Shown here in pieces: positions 7,417-18,498 of a stretch of DNA of 64,000 nucleotides. The notes beneath the pieces are model-generated. The model had not been told where the DNA came from. It made no database searches and worked only from the letters and a program-made list of their open reading frames with translations. The position numbers and the translations under genes were made by a program. How positions within the stretch are numbered: the first letter of the stretch is position 1; each line of letters begins with the position of its first letter. The DNA is taken from assembly GCA_949358305.1 (NCBI GenBank), contig OX442318.1, positions 7,116,501-7,180,500 of the forward strand, written 5' to 3'. This stretch comes from Strigamia acuminata. Its lineage: Eukaryota > Arthropoda > Chilopoda > Geophilomorpha > Linotaeniidae.

Positions 7417-10400
7417 CTGGAAAAAATACAATGAATAACAATTAGATGAGTGGGATCATGTGTGTTTTAGGTTTTTTTTTTTAAATTTAAAATTACCCTA
7501 GTAATGTTTCTGGCACTAAATCTTCCACTTGTTTCTCCCGGTTTGAGCACCAATGACTGCACAATCCAATAAGCACGCGAAGGAATTGGGTTGGCACAAT
7601 ACTGAACTGTAATGCTTACTGACTTGCCAACAATAGCAATCAGGGTTTGATTGAGAGGTTCCACAAATGGTTTACCTAATTTTATAGAAGAATAGTTTAA
7701 AAGAAATATGTTAATTATCAAACATCTTCAAAATCCAAGCAATTAGATTGAGTGTCATCTCCAACCGAGGGGTTAGCCAATTGCAAAAACGCAAAAATGT
7801 GTGCAAGATTTTGAAATCCTGTTAAATCTTGAAGATTTTATGGATTTCCAGAATATCTAGGACTTGGGTACTTCATGGATTTCAAAGATTTCGAAGATTT
7901 ACTAAAGATTTTAAGATTTTACAGGATTTCTTTAAAGATTTCGAAGATTTACTAAGGATTTTAAGATTTTACAGGATTTCTTTAAAGATTTTGCTTTATT
8001 TTGCTACAATTTGAGAGATAATTTGTACGGTTTCATGGTATCCCATGATTTCAAGAGATTTCACAGATTTCGAAATCCAAAATCTTGGCTCATACGAGAT
8101 TTCCAGCATTGGCTACTCTCTCATCTCCAACCCTGTTGGTGGCGCCCTCACTGTACGAAAAATACACACCCCATTGGATATAACAGTAGTGCCATCTGCC
8201 AGTATTAACTATTACTAAACTAAATTTTATTTTTGTGCATGTTGATGGCAAATCTCGTTTCAGATCTGCAAATCACACTTGGGAAATCAACAAATCTCAC
8301 GTTCTGATTTATTAATTCATAAATCCACACGCAAAATGATTAATATCGGCTGTCAGGCCCTCAGTTTTTTCTTACAGTGAAGGTGCTACCAACATGGCTG
8401 AAGAAAGCCGCTACTCAGTATTAGAGTGGTTCATTCTCGCTATCTCATCCAATCTTGCCGTGTCTGAATAATTTACCTGTAACTACTACTTCCACGTTTC
8501 TAGTTGAGAGATTGTCTTCTTTTCGGTTTCGAGTGATGCACTTATAAACCCCAGCGTCATTATAAAGAACATGATCAAAACGTAAATTATGTTCGGAAGC
8601 AACATTTTCCAGACCACCGCCTTCCTTCACCCTAGAGAAATTATACTATCAACACCTGTTTTGCTCCACTAATTAATTTATGACTGTTTTTACTTAGCCC
8701 AGCAATATGACTGGAAGACGTCTTCTTCAGAGGCACATTCCAACATGACAGCACTTCCCAAACCCATCTGAATTTGAGGTGGTGGGGGTTGATCTGTGAT
8801 TTCAGGTATGTCGGCTACAATAGAAAAACAATCGTTAAACAACATTACCAGCATCTACTCTTCAGTAAACCCTGGACCCTTGATTAAGCGAGCCCAGGAT
8901 TTCGCCTCACGTTTTATTTTCGCCCACTTTGTGCTGCCTATTTTATTTTTATCAGTGGGCCAGACGTAACCATTATGAGCAGCCAAATGATTACCAACAT
9001 TACCAATAACTACTCTAAGATGCGCCCCATACGTATAGAATAATCAGTTTTTTTGTAATATTTTTTTACGCTTCATCTGGAATCAAACCAATTTTTTAAT
9101 AAATGTATTTTGTCATTAGAATTCGTTTAAAATTAACAGTAAACCCAAAAATAACCTGAATTCTCTTAAAACAGTACGATACCCCACGCTCCGATGGCGC
9201 AAACCACAGTATTACGTTAAACCACGCTACGCTATTGCAAATCAAGATATTACTGCATTTATTACGCTGTGTTCAGAGAGCATGCCATCTTAAATTCAGG
9301 TTCACATGCATTTTAATATCCAAGTTGATTTTTTTTACCCCAAATTTTTGTATATTAAAGTGCACTTTAAAGGCTGAATTAATTCAAATTACTTTGCATA
9401 TAACATGGAGATGTTTCTCTGCTTTCATTATCATTGAATGCTGTTGTACTTGTGGTGGTTCTACATGCATCTGAAGAAAAAAAAAAACCATGACATTTTG
9501 GTCACTCCATTTAAAAATGACACTCCTACTTACACCGAACATTTAAGAAGTATCCAAACGAAGCGAAATGGCCAAACTCATGATAAGTGGAACATCTATA
9601 CCATCCAGCATGTTCTTTGGTAATCGACGAAAAATTAAGGTATCCTCCACCAGATTCAACATGAGTCGAAAGCGGTGCATCATCTGACAAGGAAAAGTTC
9701 ATTATTCAATCAGCAATTGCCTTTAGCACGCGCATTCATAAAGTAATTTAGACTAAACAGCATTTTAAACGACTCGTCTCCATCTTACTTCTTGTGAGCA
9801 ATAGCTCCTCCTGGGGGTCAGACTTAGCATTCTGGGTATTTGTTCTATATATAAATGTACGTTTTGATTAATAAAAGGAGTCTTGTTACAACAATCATCT
9901 TGTACGCTTGTTTTTAACATACGCACGACGTTTAAACAACAAAACACCTGTAACTCCAATTTAAACATGATTTTATGAATGCGTTGAGTGTCAATTTCAT
10001 CCCCCAATGATGGATAATCAATAAACAAGCCTTTTCAAGCTGAAATTAACGATTTTTACCTCGTTCAGTTTCTCACAATAGAAGTTGAAGTACAATCCCC
10101 ACAGCTCTCAGTAATCAGCCGATAGTCATGGTGCTCTGGCACCACGACTCACAGGTCAATGTAACACTAATGCGGTCTCGGGCAACCCCTTATCTCATCC
10201 TGCACCCAACCTGTTCGTCAACTAAGACTAATTCAGTTGGCATCCCAAAACTCTGCACTCCCATTGAGCACTTTCTTAGGTACCGATGGGAGTGAAGAGC
10301 TCATGAATACTAACTGAATACGGGCAAACCAAATCCTTCAAACAAAGGAAAACACATTTGTGGTCACATACCTTTAACCCATTGAGGAATACTGGAAGGA

Positions 10401-10509
10401 TTAGCATCTACTTCGCATTTTAAAGACACCGCAATGCCTTCTGTTATAGGATAACCAAATCCCGGAGTTCGGCTGATGACAAATGAAGGAGTATCTGCAA
10501 TACCAAAAA

Positions 10510-10564
<55 letters not shown>

Positions 10565-13250
10565 ATATATAAATAATGGGGTTCGGATGACTGTTGAATA
10601 GGTGAATTCAATCTTCAAAAAACCAATTGACTTATTCGTTTGAAATGACTTCTCCGAAGAAGATATGACGTTTTTTTTAACATCGTATCTCTGAGAAGTC
10701 AACTTGAAAGAATTCAAATACGAGGATTAATATTAAACGAAGTTGAAATGACTTCTTTGACTTATACAAGTGACTCATCTCTTCTGTATCTGCTATTGGC
10801 TATTTGTTACCGCATGTTTAGGTAGCCATCTTTTTAGTTCACTTTTTAAAGTGATTTAAGGAGAAGACAATTCGTCTTTGACTGTTTTTATTATGTTACT
10901 TTTAGTGGGCAATAGATGGCAGCACAATATGATTGCAAGAGTAAAAAATTGAGCGCTGACCTAACAATATTTTCAATTCTTTGAAACAAAAATTATTTAG
11001 CAAACCATGTAACATTCATATCATTCTTTATGAAGTGAACACAGAAAAACAATCTTCTTCTTTAACTGTAAGTTAACTGGTTGCCAGCAGGCTCTTTATC
11101 ATAATTAACATTATTATGTAAATGTTATTGTTCATGAGAGTGGTTAAAACCAGCTGGAAATTCAATTCAAAAATAAAACACCTTTCGGTTGTTACCATCA
11201 AATTTCTAATGCTTTTAAACAAAGTCCTGTGTGTAAAAATCTGATTATTAAAACAAAAAGAAACCAAGAAACTGGTAAATCTAATCAATAGAATGAGTAA
11301 AATCCCAATGGACCAGTGAATAATTTACCTCGGTCTACACAAATTCACAACAGGATTACAAGTTACTTCAACATGTTTTTAAAACCAGTGATTAAAAAAA
11401 ACTAATCAGTGTAATGTGTAATTTTGCATATCTCCCTGCCGGTTGCCAGCAGCAACCTCGTCTCACAATTCCAAAACAAATAAACTAAAAACAGGAATTT
11501 CTCCAATAAAATATCGACTTTTAACTCAAATTTTTTTAAATAATTTTTTTTTTTATAAAATGGTAAATAAAAACTCGATACTTACACAATATGTTGAAAG
11601 AAATTGACACCGTGACACTCCTCGAAAACGTGATATGATGAACATGGCAATGCAACAACACTTGATGGTGTTTGCGATTTACTTCAAAAGTTACATCACT
11701 GCGACTGTGATAAAGTCGTTCGGTTTCTAAATACTCTTCTTGAAGATGACTAGAAGAAGTTAGGTTAAGCCCGTTGCTTAGCAACCATTCAATCCTTGAC
11801 GGAGCCGGATTGGCATCTTTCACAACACACGAAAACGTCACTGTATTTTTCTCTCGGATTGTAAAAATCGTACCGTCGACTAGACGTCGGTCTTCGAACT
11901 CGATGTACGGTGTTTGGGGCGCAACTAGCGGGAAAAAGGTGACGAATTAGCTGCCACATTAAATAAGACATAGCAAGGTCGGGTTACGCCGTGTTAGAAG
12001 ATTTAAAACGAGAATTTCGTTTCAATGTTGACCTTTGTCTCGTAAAAGTCGTGCCACGAGTTTCACTGTGGTAACAGATGGCTTTTAGACACGACTGTCT
12101 CGGGTTAACGTTTGTCAGGGGCGGATCCCGAAAAGTCATTTTGGTTTATTTATTTTTATTTTTTTTAAAAAAATAATTTTTTTTTTGGTTTGAAATGTTT
12201 TTGTTGTCGTGTAAAAGTTTATTTTTTGTCTAAAATTGATTTTTTTGTCTAGAATTGAATTTTTTTTGTCTAAAATTGACTTTATATTGTCTAAAATTGA
12301 CTTTATATTGTCTAAAATTGACTTTATATTGTCTAAAATTGACTTTATATTGTCTAAAATTGACTTTATATTGTCTAAAATTGACTTTATATTGTCTAAA
12401 ATTAATTTTTTTTTCTTCTAAAATAGAATTTTGTGTCCTAACATCAATTTTTTTCTTCTAAAAATTGAAGTTTTTTGTTCTAAAATTTAATTTTTTTGTT
12501 CTAAAATTGAATTTTTTTGGCTAAAATTGATTTTTTTGTTCTAAACTTGATTTTTTTGTTCTAAACTTGAATTTTGTGTTCTAAAATCAATATTTTTGTT
12601 CTAAAATTAAACTTTTCTGTTCTAAAATTGAACTTTTTAGTTCTAAAATCGAATTTTTTGTTCTAAAATCGAACTTTTTAGTTCTAAAATAGATTTTTTT
12701 AGTTCTAAAATAGATTTTTTTTGTTCTAAAATAGATTTTTTTTGTTCTGAAATCGGATCCGCCGTTGACAATTAAGCTATCTTGCACAGCACAAGTCACG
12801 TCCAACTAGCTCTAACTCTAACGTTCTGTTAATTCTCCATCCAATGCTACCACCCAAAGTGAGCACAACAACAAAAATCGCCGACCAACTCACCCACAAC
12901 AATCAGTCGAATCGGCTGCGATGTAAATGTGAGCAATTCCTGATTCTCAGGAATCTCTTGGCAGTGCCACACCCCGTCATCTTCAATGCCTACGTGAGCA
13001 ATGTGAAGCACGTGGATGCCGTGAGTGGCATTAAAAAAAGGACGGCGTCGACTCTTTTCCACTTCGTTCTTCGACTCTCGCGACTCTTCGCCGGGAAGTG
13101 GCACCGCTTCTCCGTTCAGTAGCCACCGAATGATCGAATCACTTTTGTAGTTCGGGATTTCGCACTCGAGATTTACAGCCTCTCCCGGCGCCGAGAGCAC
13201 TTCGTCTTGATGATTTGAAAATTGTACATTTGATGCTGTCAGAATAAAAT
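7257..13250 (-). CDS. Five-Ig-domain cell-adhesion molecule, partial gene (8 exons)
   Basis: Exons, in coding order: 13250-12894, 11924-11586, 10494-10372, 9683-9534, 8814-8694, 8631-8477, 7675-7497, 7416-7257. Every junction is GT-AG and phases match (1,1,1,1,2,1,0, ending 1). They encode about 528 residues forming five Ig domains: Ig1 (exon 1), Ig2 (exon 2), Ig3 (exons 3+4), Ig4 (exons 5+6), Ig5 (exons 7+8). Cys-Trp-Cys cores are clear in Ig1-4. Ig5 lacks the usual second Cys (EFVFLV) but has another in NINCYK. A V-type first domain and a second domain ending ...HHQVLLHCHV suggest a nephrin/Kirre/echinoid-like surface receptor, with low certainty for the exact family. The signal-peptide exon (above 13,250) and the membrane and cytoplasmic exons (below 7,257) were not identified. 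Confidence 0.8.
7497..7675 (-). CDS. Ig gene exon G: first half of Ig domain 5
   Basis: 179 bp, phase 1 to 0. It encodes KPFVEPLNQTLIAIVGKS, VQYCANPIPSRAYWIVQ and PGETSGRFSARNITR. The acceptor is AAATTAG and the donor AGG|GTAATT. Confidence 0.75.
7800..8110. repeat. Degenerate AAGATTT simple repeat in an Ig-gene intron
   Basis: Loosely periodic motifs (GATTTCGAAGATTTACTAA and TTTACAGGATTTCTTTAAAG each appear twice or more). This creates spurious ORFs rich in F, R and I. Confidence 0.7.
8477..8631 (-). CDS. Ig gene exon F: second half of Ig domain 4
   Basis: 155 bp, phase 2 to 1. It completes the split Lys codon from exon E, then encodes VKEGGGLENVASEHNLRFD and NDAGVYKCITRNRKE. The acceptor is TTTCTCTAG and the donor ACAG|GTAAAT. 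Confidence 0.8.
8694..8814 (-). CDS. Ig gene exon E: first half of Ig domain 4
   Basis: 121 bp, phase 1 to 2. It encodes DIPEITDQPPPPQIQMG, VMLECASEED and SYCWAK. The acceptor is TTTCTATTGTAG and the donor CTAA|GTAAAA, the least canonical donor in the gene. Confidence 0.7.
9534..9683 (-). CDS. Ig gene exon D: second half of Ig domain 3
   Basis: 150 bp, phase 1 to 1, too short for a standard ORF list. It encodes GGGYLNFSSITKEHAGWYRC (E-F strands with the second Cys) and then HEFGHFASFGYFLNVR. The acceptor is TTTTCCTTGTCAG and the donor CGGT|GTAAGT. Confidence 0.85.
10372..10494 (-). CDS. Ig gene exon C: first half of Ig domain 3
   Basis: 123 bp, phase 1 to 1. It encodes SRTPGFGYPITEG, VSLKCEVDANPSS and PQWVK. 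The acceptor is TTTTTGGTATTGCAG, immediately downstream of an (AAAT)n tract; the donor is AAAG|GTATGT. Confidence 0.85.
10504..10566. repeat. (AAAT)n microsatellite at a splice acceptor
   Basis: About 15 uninterrupted AAAT units, read as (ATTT)n on the gene strand. They end less than 10 bases from the acceptor AG of Ig exon C and therefore occupy its polypyrimidine and branch-point region. Confidence 0.95.
10590..10880 (-). mobile_element. Diverged copy of the GGTGCATTCAAT element
   Basis: The reverse complement matches the interior of the Harbinger-like element at 61,284-61,898: TCTCCTTAAATCACTT, then GAACTAAAAAGATGGCT, CGGTAA and ATAGCCAATAG in the same order. It lies in an Ig-gene intron. 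Confidence 0.6.
11586..11924 (-). CDS. Ig gene exon B: Ig domain 2
   Basis: 339 bp, phase 1 to 1. The acceptor is CCCGCTAG and the donor TTGT|GTAAGT. The domain begins APQTPYIEFEDRR and carries VTFSCVV, RIEWLLS and VLLHCHV. The order is typical of the second, C2-type domain of nephrin/Kirre-like receptors. Confidence 0.85.
12114..12770. mobile_element. hAT-like MITE with an internal minisatellite expansion
   Basis: The ends CAGGGGCGGATCC (from about 12,118) and GGATCCGCCGTTG (to about 12,768) are inverted, and the CAGGGGCGGATCC terminus is a common hAT MITE end. The interior is almost entirely a TTCTAAAATTGATTTTTTTG-type tandem array. No clear 8-bp target duplication was seen. It fills most of the intron between Ig exons A and B. 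Confidence 0.55.
12215..12752. repeat. AT-rich minisatellite, unit of about 19-20 bp
   Basis: About 27 copies of TTCTAAAATTGATTTTTTT variants. One sub-block (12,275-12,400) is a homogeneous run of TTTATATTGTCTAAAATTGAC. Repetitive ORFs appear in several frames and are not coding. Confidence 0.95.
12894..13250 (-). CDS. Ig gene exon A: Ig domain 1 (V-like)
   Basis: 357 bp, phase 1 to 1. The acceptor is a T-run then GTCTTTGCAG, the donor GTGG|GTGAGT. It contains VNLECEI, IIRWLLNGE and DDGVWHCQE, the B-, C- and F-strand cores, with an N-glycosylation site in FFNATHG. GC content is well above the flanking introns. Confidence 0.85.
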
Positions 13251-13425
13251 CTGCAAAGACAAAAAAAAAAATCTCCACTCAAATTCGCGATTTAAAAAGT
13301 CGGCTGTCCCGCACGGCGCACGCCACTGCGCGACAAAACTGCTGCCCCTACAATTGTGGCTGCTTCACTGCCTCGCTCCGCGTCGCGCCAGCCCGTGTCC
13401 CACAATCTGACCCTAAAAATCAATA

Positions 13426-13462
13426 GGTGCATTCAATCTGCGCCCCAAAGTGAATTCTTTAT
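13426..13462 (+). mobile_element. Terminal fragment of the GGTGCATTCAAT family
   Basis: GGTGCATTCAATC followed by AAAGTGAATTC matches motifs of the element at 61,284. It directly precedes a 5S-derived SINE copy. Confidence 0.4.
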
Positions 13463-13483
13463 CATTTCTGATGTCTCACTTTG

Positions 13484-13646
13484 CTGATCACCTGTTTCCA
13501 TTAGGACACGTGGTCAGGATTTACTGGGAGGCCCCATTGTCTCTCATCCTTTCTGATCTAAGCCGTTTCTATGGCAACAAAACATCAGCTACAGTCTCCA
13601 ACTGGGTTTTTGTGGTTCCTCACGCTGGAGGGTCGGGTCAGGGTTG
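13484..13646 (+). mobile_element. 5S rRNA-derived SINE-like element, copy 1
   Basis: The head CACCTGTTTCCATTAGGACA, then GTGGTCAGGATTTACTGGGAG, is a 5S rRNA gene with internal deletions. It shares private changes with the fuller head at 35,441-35,520. The body ATCCTTTCTGATCTAA...CTCCAACTGGGTTTT...GGGTTGG matches 53,238-53,345. Confidence 0.6.
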
Positions 13647-13779
13647 GATTTTGATATTGAGGGGCCCTAAACTACAACAAATAAGGGTCCCTTTTTTTTT
13701 AAAGAAAAGGTTTGTTGTTCTTGCTTGGTATTCGCAGGTGGCTGCCTTTATTGGCATTCAAGTGCAGTATAAATAAAGG

Positions 13780-15585
13780 TTGTGCTTGAAACTGATGTAA
13801 AGCAAACTGATGGCAAGTGGTCTCTGCAAGAGCTTGCTTAAAGCAACACAATTATTGGACAGAAGTAAATTAAAATTCGGTGACATACTGCATGTGTAGC
13901 TGCAATATAGAATGCGGTATGCAAAATATTTTATATCTATCCACAAATTCATTAATTGGAGGTATGTAACAGTAATATATTTTTGAGTGCTATTGGTTTG
14001 CAAATAATAATACATTTTGTAAAATGTATTACGAAATGCAATATATTATCAAATACATTTTTGAACCATGTGGGTGTCACGATTAATTTTAGATGTAGTA
14101 AATTAATTTGACATAGATTCGCGCAAAAGCTAATTTGGCGCAAATAAGTGGGCAAAGTTCGTGGATTTCCCTCAAAATGGCTGCCGTCAAATGTGGACAC
14201 CTGGACATTAAACAGAGTAAAGAAGTAGAAAGAAATAGGATAAACAAATGAGAAAAAGGATGAAATAAACGGTAAGAAATAGGATAATTTATGGAAAAAT
14301 AAAATGGGGTGAAAACCATGCCCGTGACATGGGTTTACTTGAAAAACCGGAAACTAAACTACAACCCAGGTGAAAAGAGTTCTGCAGAAAAAATTACCAA
14401 ATTCTGCATAGTTTTGCCGCAAATGTTAACCTTTTCTGCAGAATATTTTCTGCAATAAACTCACACACTGAGTTAGGCATTTTTTTCCCCTCTATTTTTA
14501 CACTCGCGGTCTAATTGGAAGATTTATGAACGATATTAATACACACGTGCCGCTTACATGTTTAGAAATACACTTAACTTGCAGTTGTTTACAAAAATTC
14601 AAATTGCCTCGCTCGAATGAAAATTACCTCGGAGATTGAAAATATTTCTCAAATTATAATTCCCCTGGAAAAACATTTTCGGAATGATTTAACCGCAAGA
14701 ATGCTTTATTAACAACATAAGCTACATGACCAAAATTCCTTATTTCATTAGCAAAACTATGAATAAGTAATTCTATGTATACATACTGTTAAATCATTCC
14801 AATCTATGACGCAACATTGATGCAAACAACGACGCAATGTACACATTTAGTAATAAAAAGAGTAACCTGGTGGCAAAGCTTGCATAAATGAATTAAAATT
14901 AAAAGCAAGATTGCATGTTGCCGGTAATTACTCTATCTGCGTGTTTCCTAACAAACGATGTAGTGTGCACAAAGGCGTAAATATTATACATTTAAACGCC
15001 ATTGAATGAAAGGGATAGAAAGGAGGAGGCGGATATTAAAATTTCAAAAACGACTGACAAACGAGACCAAAAACGTGAAGTTGGCAGAGCGTTTTATGGA
15101 TTCACCAGGCCATAAAGCAGGGCCCCATTCTCCTTTGCATGCATACTTCCACTGGGTATATGACTCTCACGGAATTGATGAAAAAAGAGAAAATGAGTTT
15201 GATGCAACAAGACACGTCAGCCTTCTACAACAAAGCGAGTAATGGTACATCATTCCTTCCCATTTTGCCTTTTGCTGCTGAAAATTCATATTCCCCTTAA
15301 TCACTAGCGCATTCATTATTAAAACCAAATGTGGCCTTGTTTTAATGCAATAAAACGAGAAGTTCTCTAATATTTTTATTTTTATTTTTGGACTGTATTA
15401 GATCTTGGCAACAACCCGTATTTATAATGGAAAAAGAATGTCTAGTTGCCTGGAATTTTCTGATTGGATTTTGCAGTTAAATAAAGGAAAACAAACAATA
15501 TAAAATCAGATAGAGAAAAAAATCTAATGGAAAAGATATTAATGAAAAAATTGTTTTTCTCAAGATTCTCCATTTTATTTCTTTC
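13780..15585. other. Non-coding stretch upstream of the Ig gene exons
   Basis: No exon recognised. It contains one member of the TGCTATTGGTTTGCAAAT family at about 13,985-14,090 and a lone 78-codon plus-strand ORF (15,006-15,242, charged, no known motif) that I do not accept. The missing signal-peptide exon of the Ig gene may lie here or further away. Confidence 0.4.
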
Positions 15586-15648
15586 GTTATAACGAACTGA
15601 TTTTTTGGGTCACTTGCGATTCGTTATAAGTAGGTTAGACTGTACATG
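15585..15648. mobile_element. Partial copy of the CAGTCGAAAC pogo-like MITE
   Basis: CGTTATAACGAACTGATTTT...GGGTCACTTGCGATTCGTTATAAG...AGACTGTA matches one half of the complete element at 44,286-44,460. Confidence 0.55.
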
Positions 15649-15649
15649 A

Positions 15650-17810
15650 TTATGATGACGTCGCATGACGTAATTTGGTCATGTGACCAATAACAGCACT
15701 TAATGATATGGCAAAGCATTATTACTAACAATGATAGTGAACAGAAAAAGGCTTAGTCTAGGTATGTATTGGTCACATGACACGTCGTAAGTTTACCTGC
15801 TGGATATCTATAATTTATAAAGGATAAATCATACATGTCATTAGGTTAATTATTCACAGGATATTATTGATAGAACAAATCCTAAGAAAAATATTTCTAA
15901 CAAATATTCTCCACCATTTCTCCAATACACTTCGATTTACGTTGAATCATATTTTTTAAACAAAATTTACACATTTTTTTGTATTATCTTGACAGATTGT
16001 GACAGTGTGGTAGCCTATGGTGACCCTCCCAGACTGGTAAAGCGATTATACTGGCCAAACCGCATAGTCCAAACACTATTTATACACATTAACCCGCAAC
16101 ACTCTTATATATCCCCACTTTTCCACCATAAATCACTCATAAGAAGTTTGTTTGTCCCTTCCTGCAACGACTCACTTCCATTTATGTGCACATGTAATTT
16201 CTTCCACAAAATTGCAGTGGCCAAACGAGATAAGAGAGAGGATTAAACGCCAACCGAATCTCGCTATAATCCTTTAAGGCAACATCACTATATTAAAAAA
16301 AAACAGCAAAGAAAATTATATACGAGTTTCCGAAGGGAGAAGAAAGAAAAAAATGTTGAATAAACATCAACTTTGGATGTGATTTAACCAGGATTATCAC
16401 AGCTCAGCACATCAATCGAAGTTGGATCGAAAAAAGAGTGAGTTTTGACTCTGTTTACAATGGAGGTGCCTTGCAGGAAAGCCTCGTGAGCGGATTTTGA
16501 CACAGTCCTCTCCAATTCGCCTTAATCGCATTGCAAAGAAGAGAGCTCCGAGGGGAAATCTATCAAGAAGTTGCCATCATCACATTTCAAAATACCCATT
16601 GATTGACCAACCTCGGAGGACCATTACCCCAATATGAAAAATAAAAATAAAATAAAAATGTGCGGCCATTAAAACCGGATTTATGGACTCGGGCTATAAT
16701 TACTTAAAGTTTATAGTGCCAAATTGATATCGATTGGTTTGCATTTTCTCAACTTTATTGGCCCCTCATTTGCGCATATGTTAAAACAATGCAAATTTAA
16801 AGAAACATTATTTTGACATTCTGTTAAATGCCTTCTTATTTTAATGTACTTTATATTCTCTCAAGTTTCTCATTAAACCGAATGGAAAACGCGAGTTAAT
16901 TTTTTCTTCATTAAAAACCTAATGAAAGTGCACATTTTCACCTGAAGCTGAAGGTTTTAGAATTTAAAATTCTAAAACCTCCAAGTTCCGCCTTTTTTCT
17001 GCACGAAACGACGTCTTTTTCTATGTTTTTTTAATTGCCGACCAAATGTTTTGAATAGATGCGACGAGCCTTGACAAAAATGCAAATTATTTCTTAATAA
17101 GTGCAGAGAGAATGTCAAGCTTTTCAATTGACACAAAATTAGTGTAGAAACAGCTGCTGGGAACTCCCACAAGGGGGAAAAAGTCAATCTTTATTAGCAA
17201 TTCCTTATTTATTCACAAAAAACAACCCACGAGACGAAATGCGTGCTTGGGGCATTAGGACGTGTAAGGAATACGTCCTGTGGGACCAACGTTTCCTTCG
17301 ACCCGTTCATTTTTAATCGATGTCAACACTTGGCAATTGCTTCTTTTGTACTTGTGACAGCTTCCGCTCCTCTATTTCGTAAAAGATAGTGTCAATCTCT
17401 TTTCTGTACACGACAACTCAATTTTCCTACCACTCAATACAAATTTTTCTTGCATTAAAAATTTAAAAGCACTAGTATTGTCTTCGAAAAGAAAAGTTAA
17501 CTAGATTTAAAATGTATATTTGACGTGCTCACATGTTGAATTTGATCAAAAATGATTAAATATTCTTATACTATGCATTCCTCCGAGTTGTTTCATGCAT
17601 ATTTCAGTCAATAATAAGTGCTCTAGTAGCCACATCTGGCCTCAACGTAATAATTAAGAATTTAGAAGAAAGAAAAAGTTAAAGTTTCAATCAACACATT
17701 ATAATAAACAAAATATTAAATGTCAGAATACTTTAACCACGTTTACACCGTTATTTTAGCGGCTTTCGTAAGTGAAACGTCCCAAAATTGGTAATTCCAC
17801 TTGTAGCGGC
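15650..17810. other. No gene recognised
   Basis: An inverted pair (TTGGTCATGTGACCAAT at about 15,675; TATTGGTCACATGACACG at about 15,768) hints at another small element. Short ORFs near 15,989 and 16,972 have no recognisable domain. Confidence 0.5.
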
Positions 17811-17883
17811 ATGCCGCTTAAAGCGGAGTTATACAGTACCTCTGCCTTTACGCAGTACATTACAGTATACCTCCAGCCTACAG

Positions 17884-18496
17884 CCTAGTACTCATACGCT
17901 TTCAGAGTCTAAATATTTTTACAGTCTTAATTTTTCAACAGCACCATTTGAAGCAGAATGTTTTATCCTCTTATTATTCAGAGTCTGATAAATTTGTGGT
18001 ACTCATAAAATTGTCACCAGAAAGTTTCCGTACTCTTAAACTGTGTGAGTCATTGTTGCTTGTTTTGCAAATGGCTGGCAATGGCAATGAAGCTTTGTCC
18101 GACTTTTCTGACTTAAATATTTTTAAAATCAGTTTTGGTCTTTTTGCAATTAAAAAAGCATTTATTTTGTCTGAAATGCAGGCAAAAATATAATTCTACT
18201 AATCTTCAACAAACGTGTTCAATTGTAGTAGTTGGGTGTCTTTGTTTGCAACCGGCTGTGACCAGTTGCAAATTTTAGATCAAAAACAAGAGAATTCTGG
18301 GTAGACAAAATTTATTCAGAGTCTGAAACAATTAAATTTTTCCATGCACTATCGGAGCCGAAAACAATTCGTTTCCACTTGCAAGGGTGATTCAGAGTCT
18401 AAACAATATTTTTATGAGTACCACCCTTGGCAGGAAACTTAAGACTTTGATTCCTGTTACCATTCCAAGGACGGAATGGTGTTATGAGTACTAGGC
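17884..18496. mobile_element. MITE with TAGTACTCATA termini
   Basis: AGCCTAGTACTCATACGC at the left and GTTATGAGTACTAGGCT at the right are inverted. Internal TTCAGAGTCTAAA and its variants recur several times. A related terminus (GCTTAGTACTCATAAA) occurs at about 37,626. Confidence 0.6.
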
Positions 18497-18498
18497 TT

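Noticed and set aside
10100-10330. GC-richer segment with partly paired motifs (CATGGTGCTCTGGCACCACG)
   Set aside because: A short hairpin is visible, but no second copy, TIR pair or RNA family could be established.
11789-11971. 60-codon minus ORF overlapping Ig exon B
   Set aside because: It is in a different frame from the exon, whose frame and splice sites are well supported.
12236-12461. Repetitive ORFs in two plus frames (LSKIDFI, LKLTLYC units)
   Set aside because: Translation of a minisatellite; the same array is open in several frames and on both strands.
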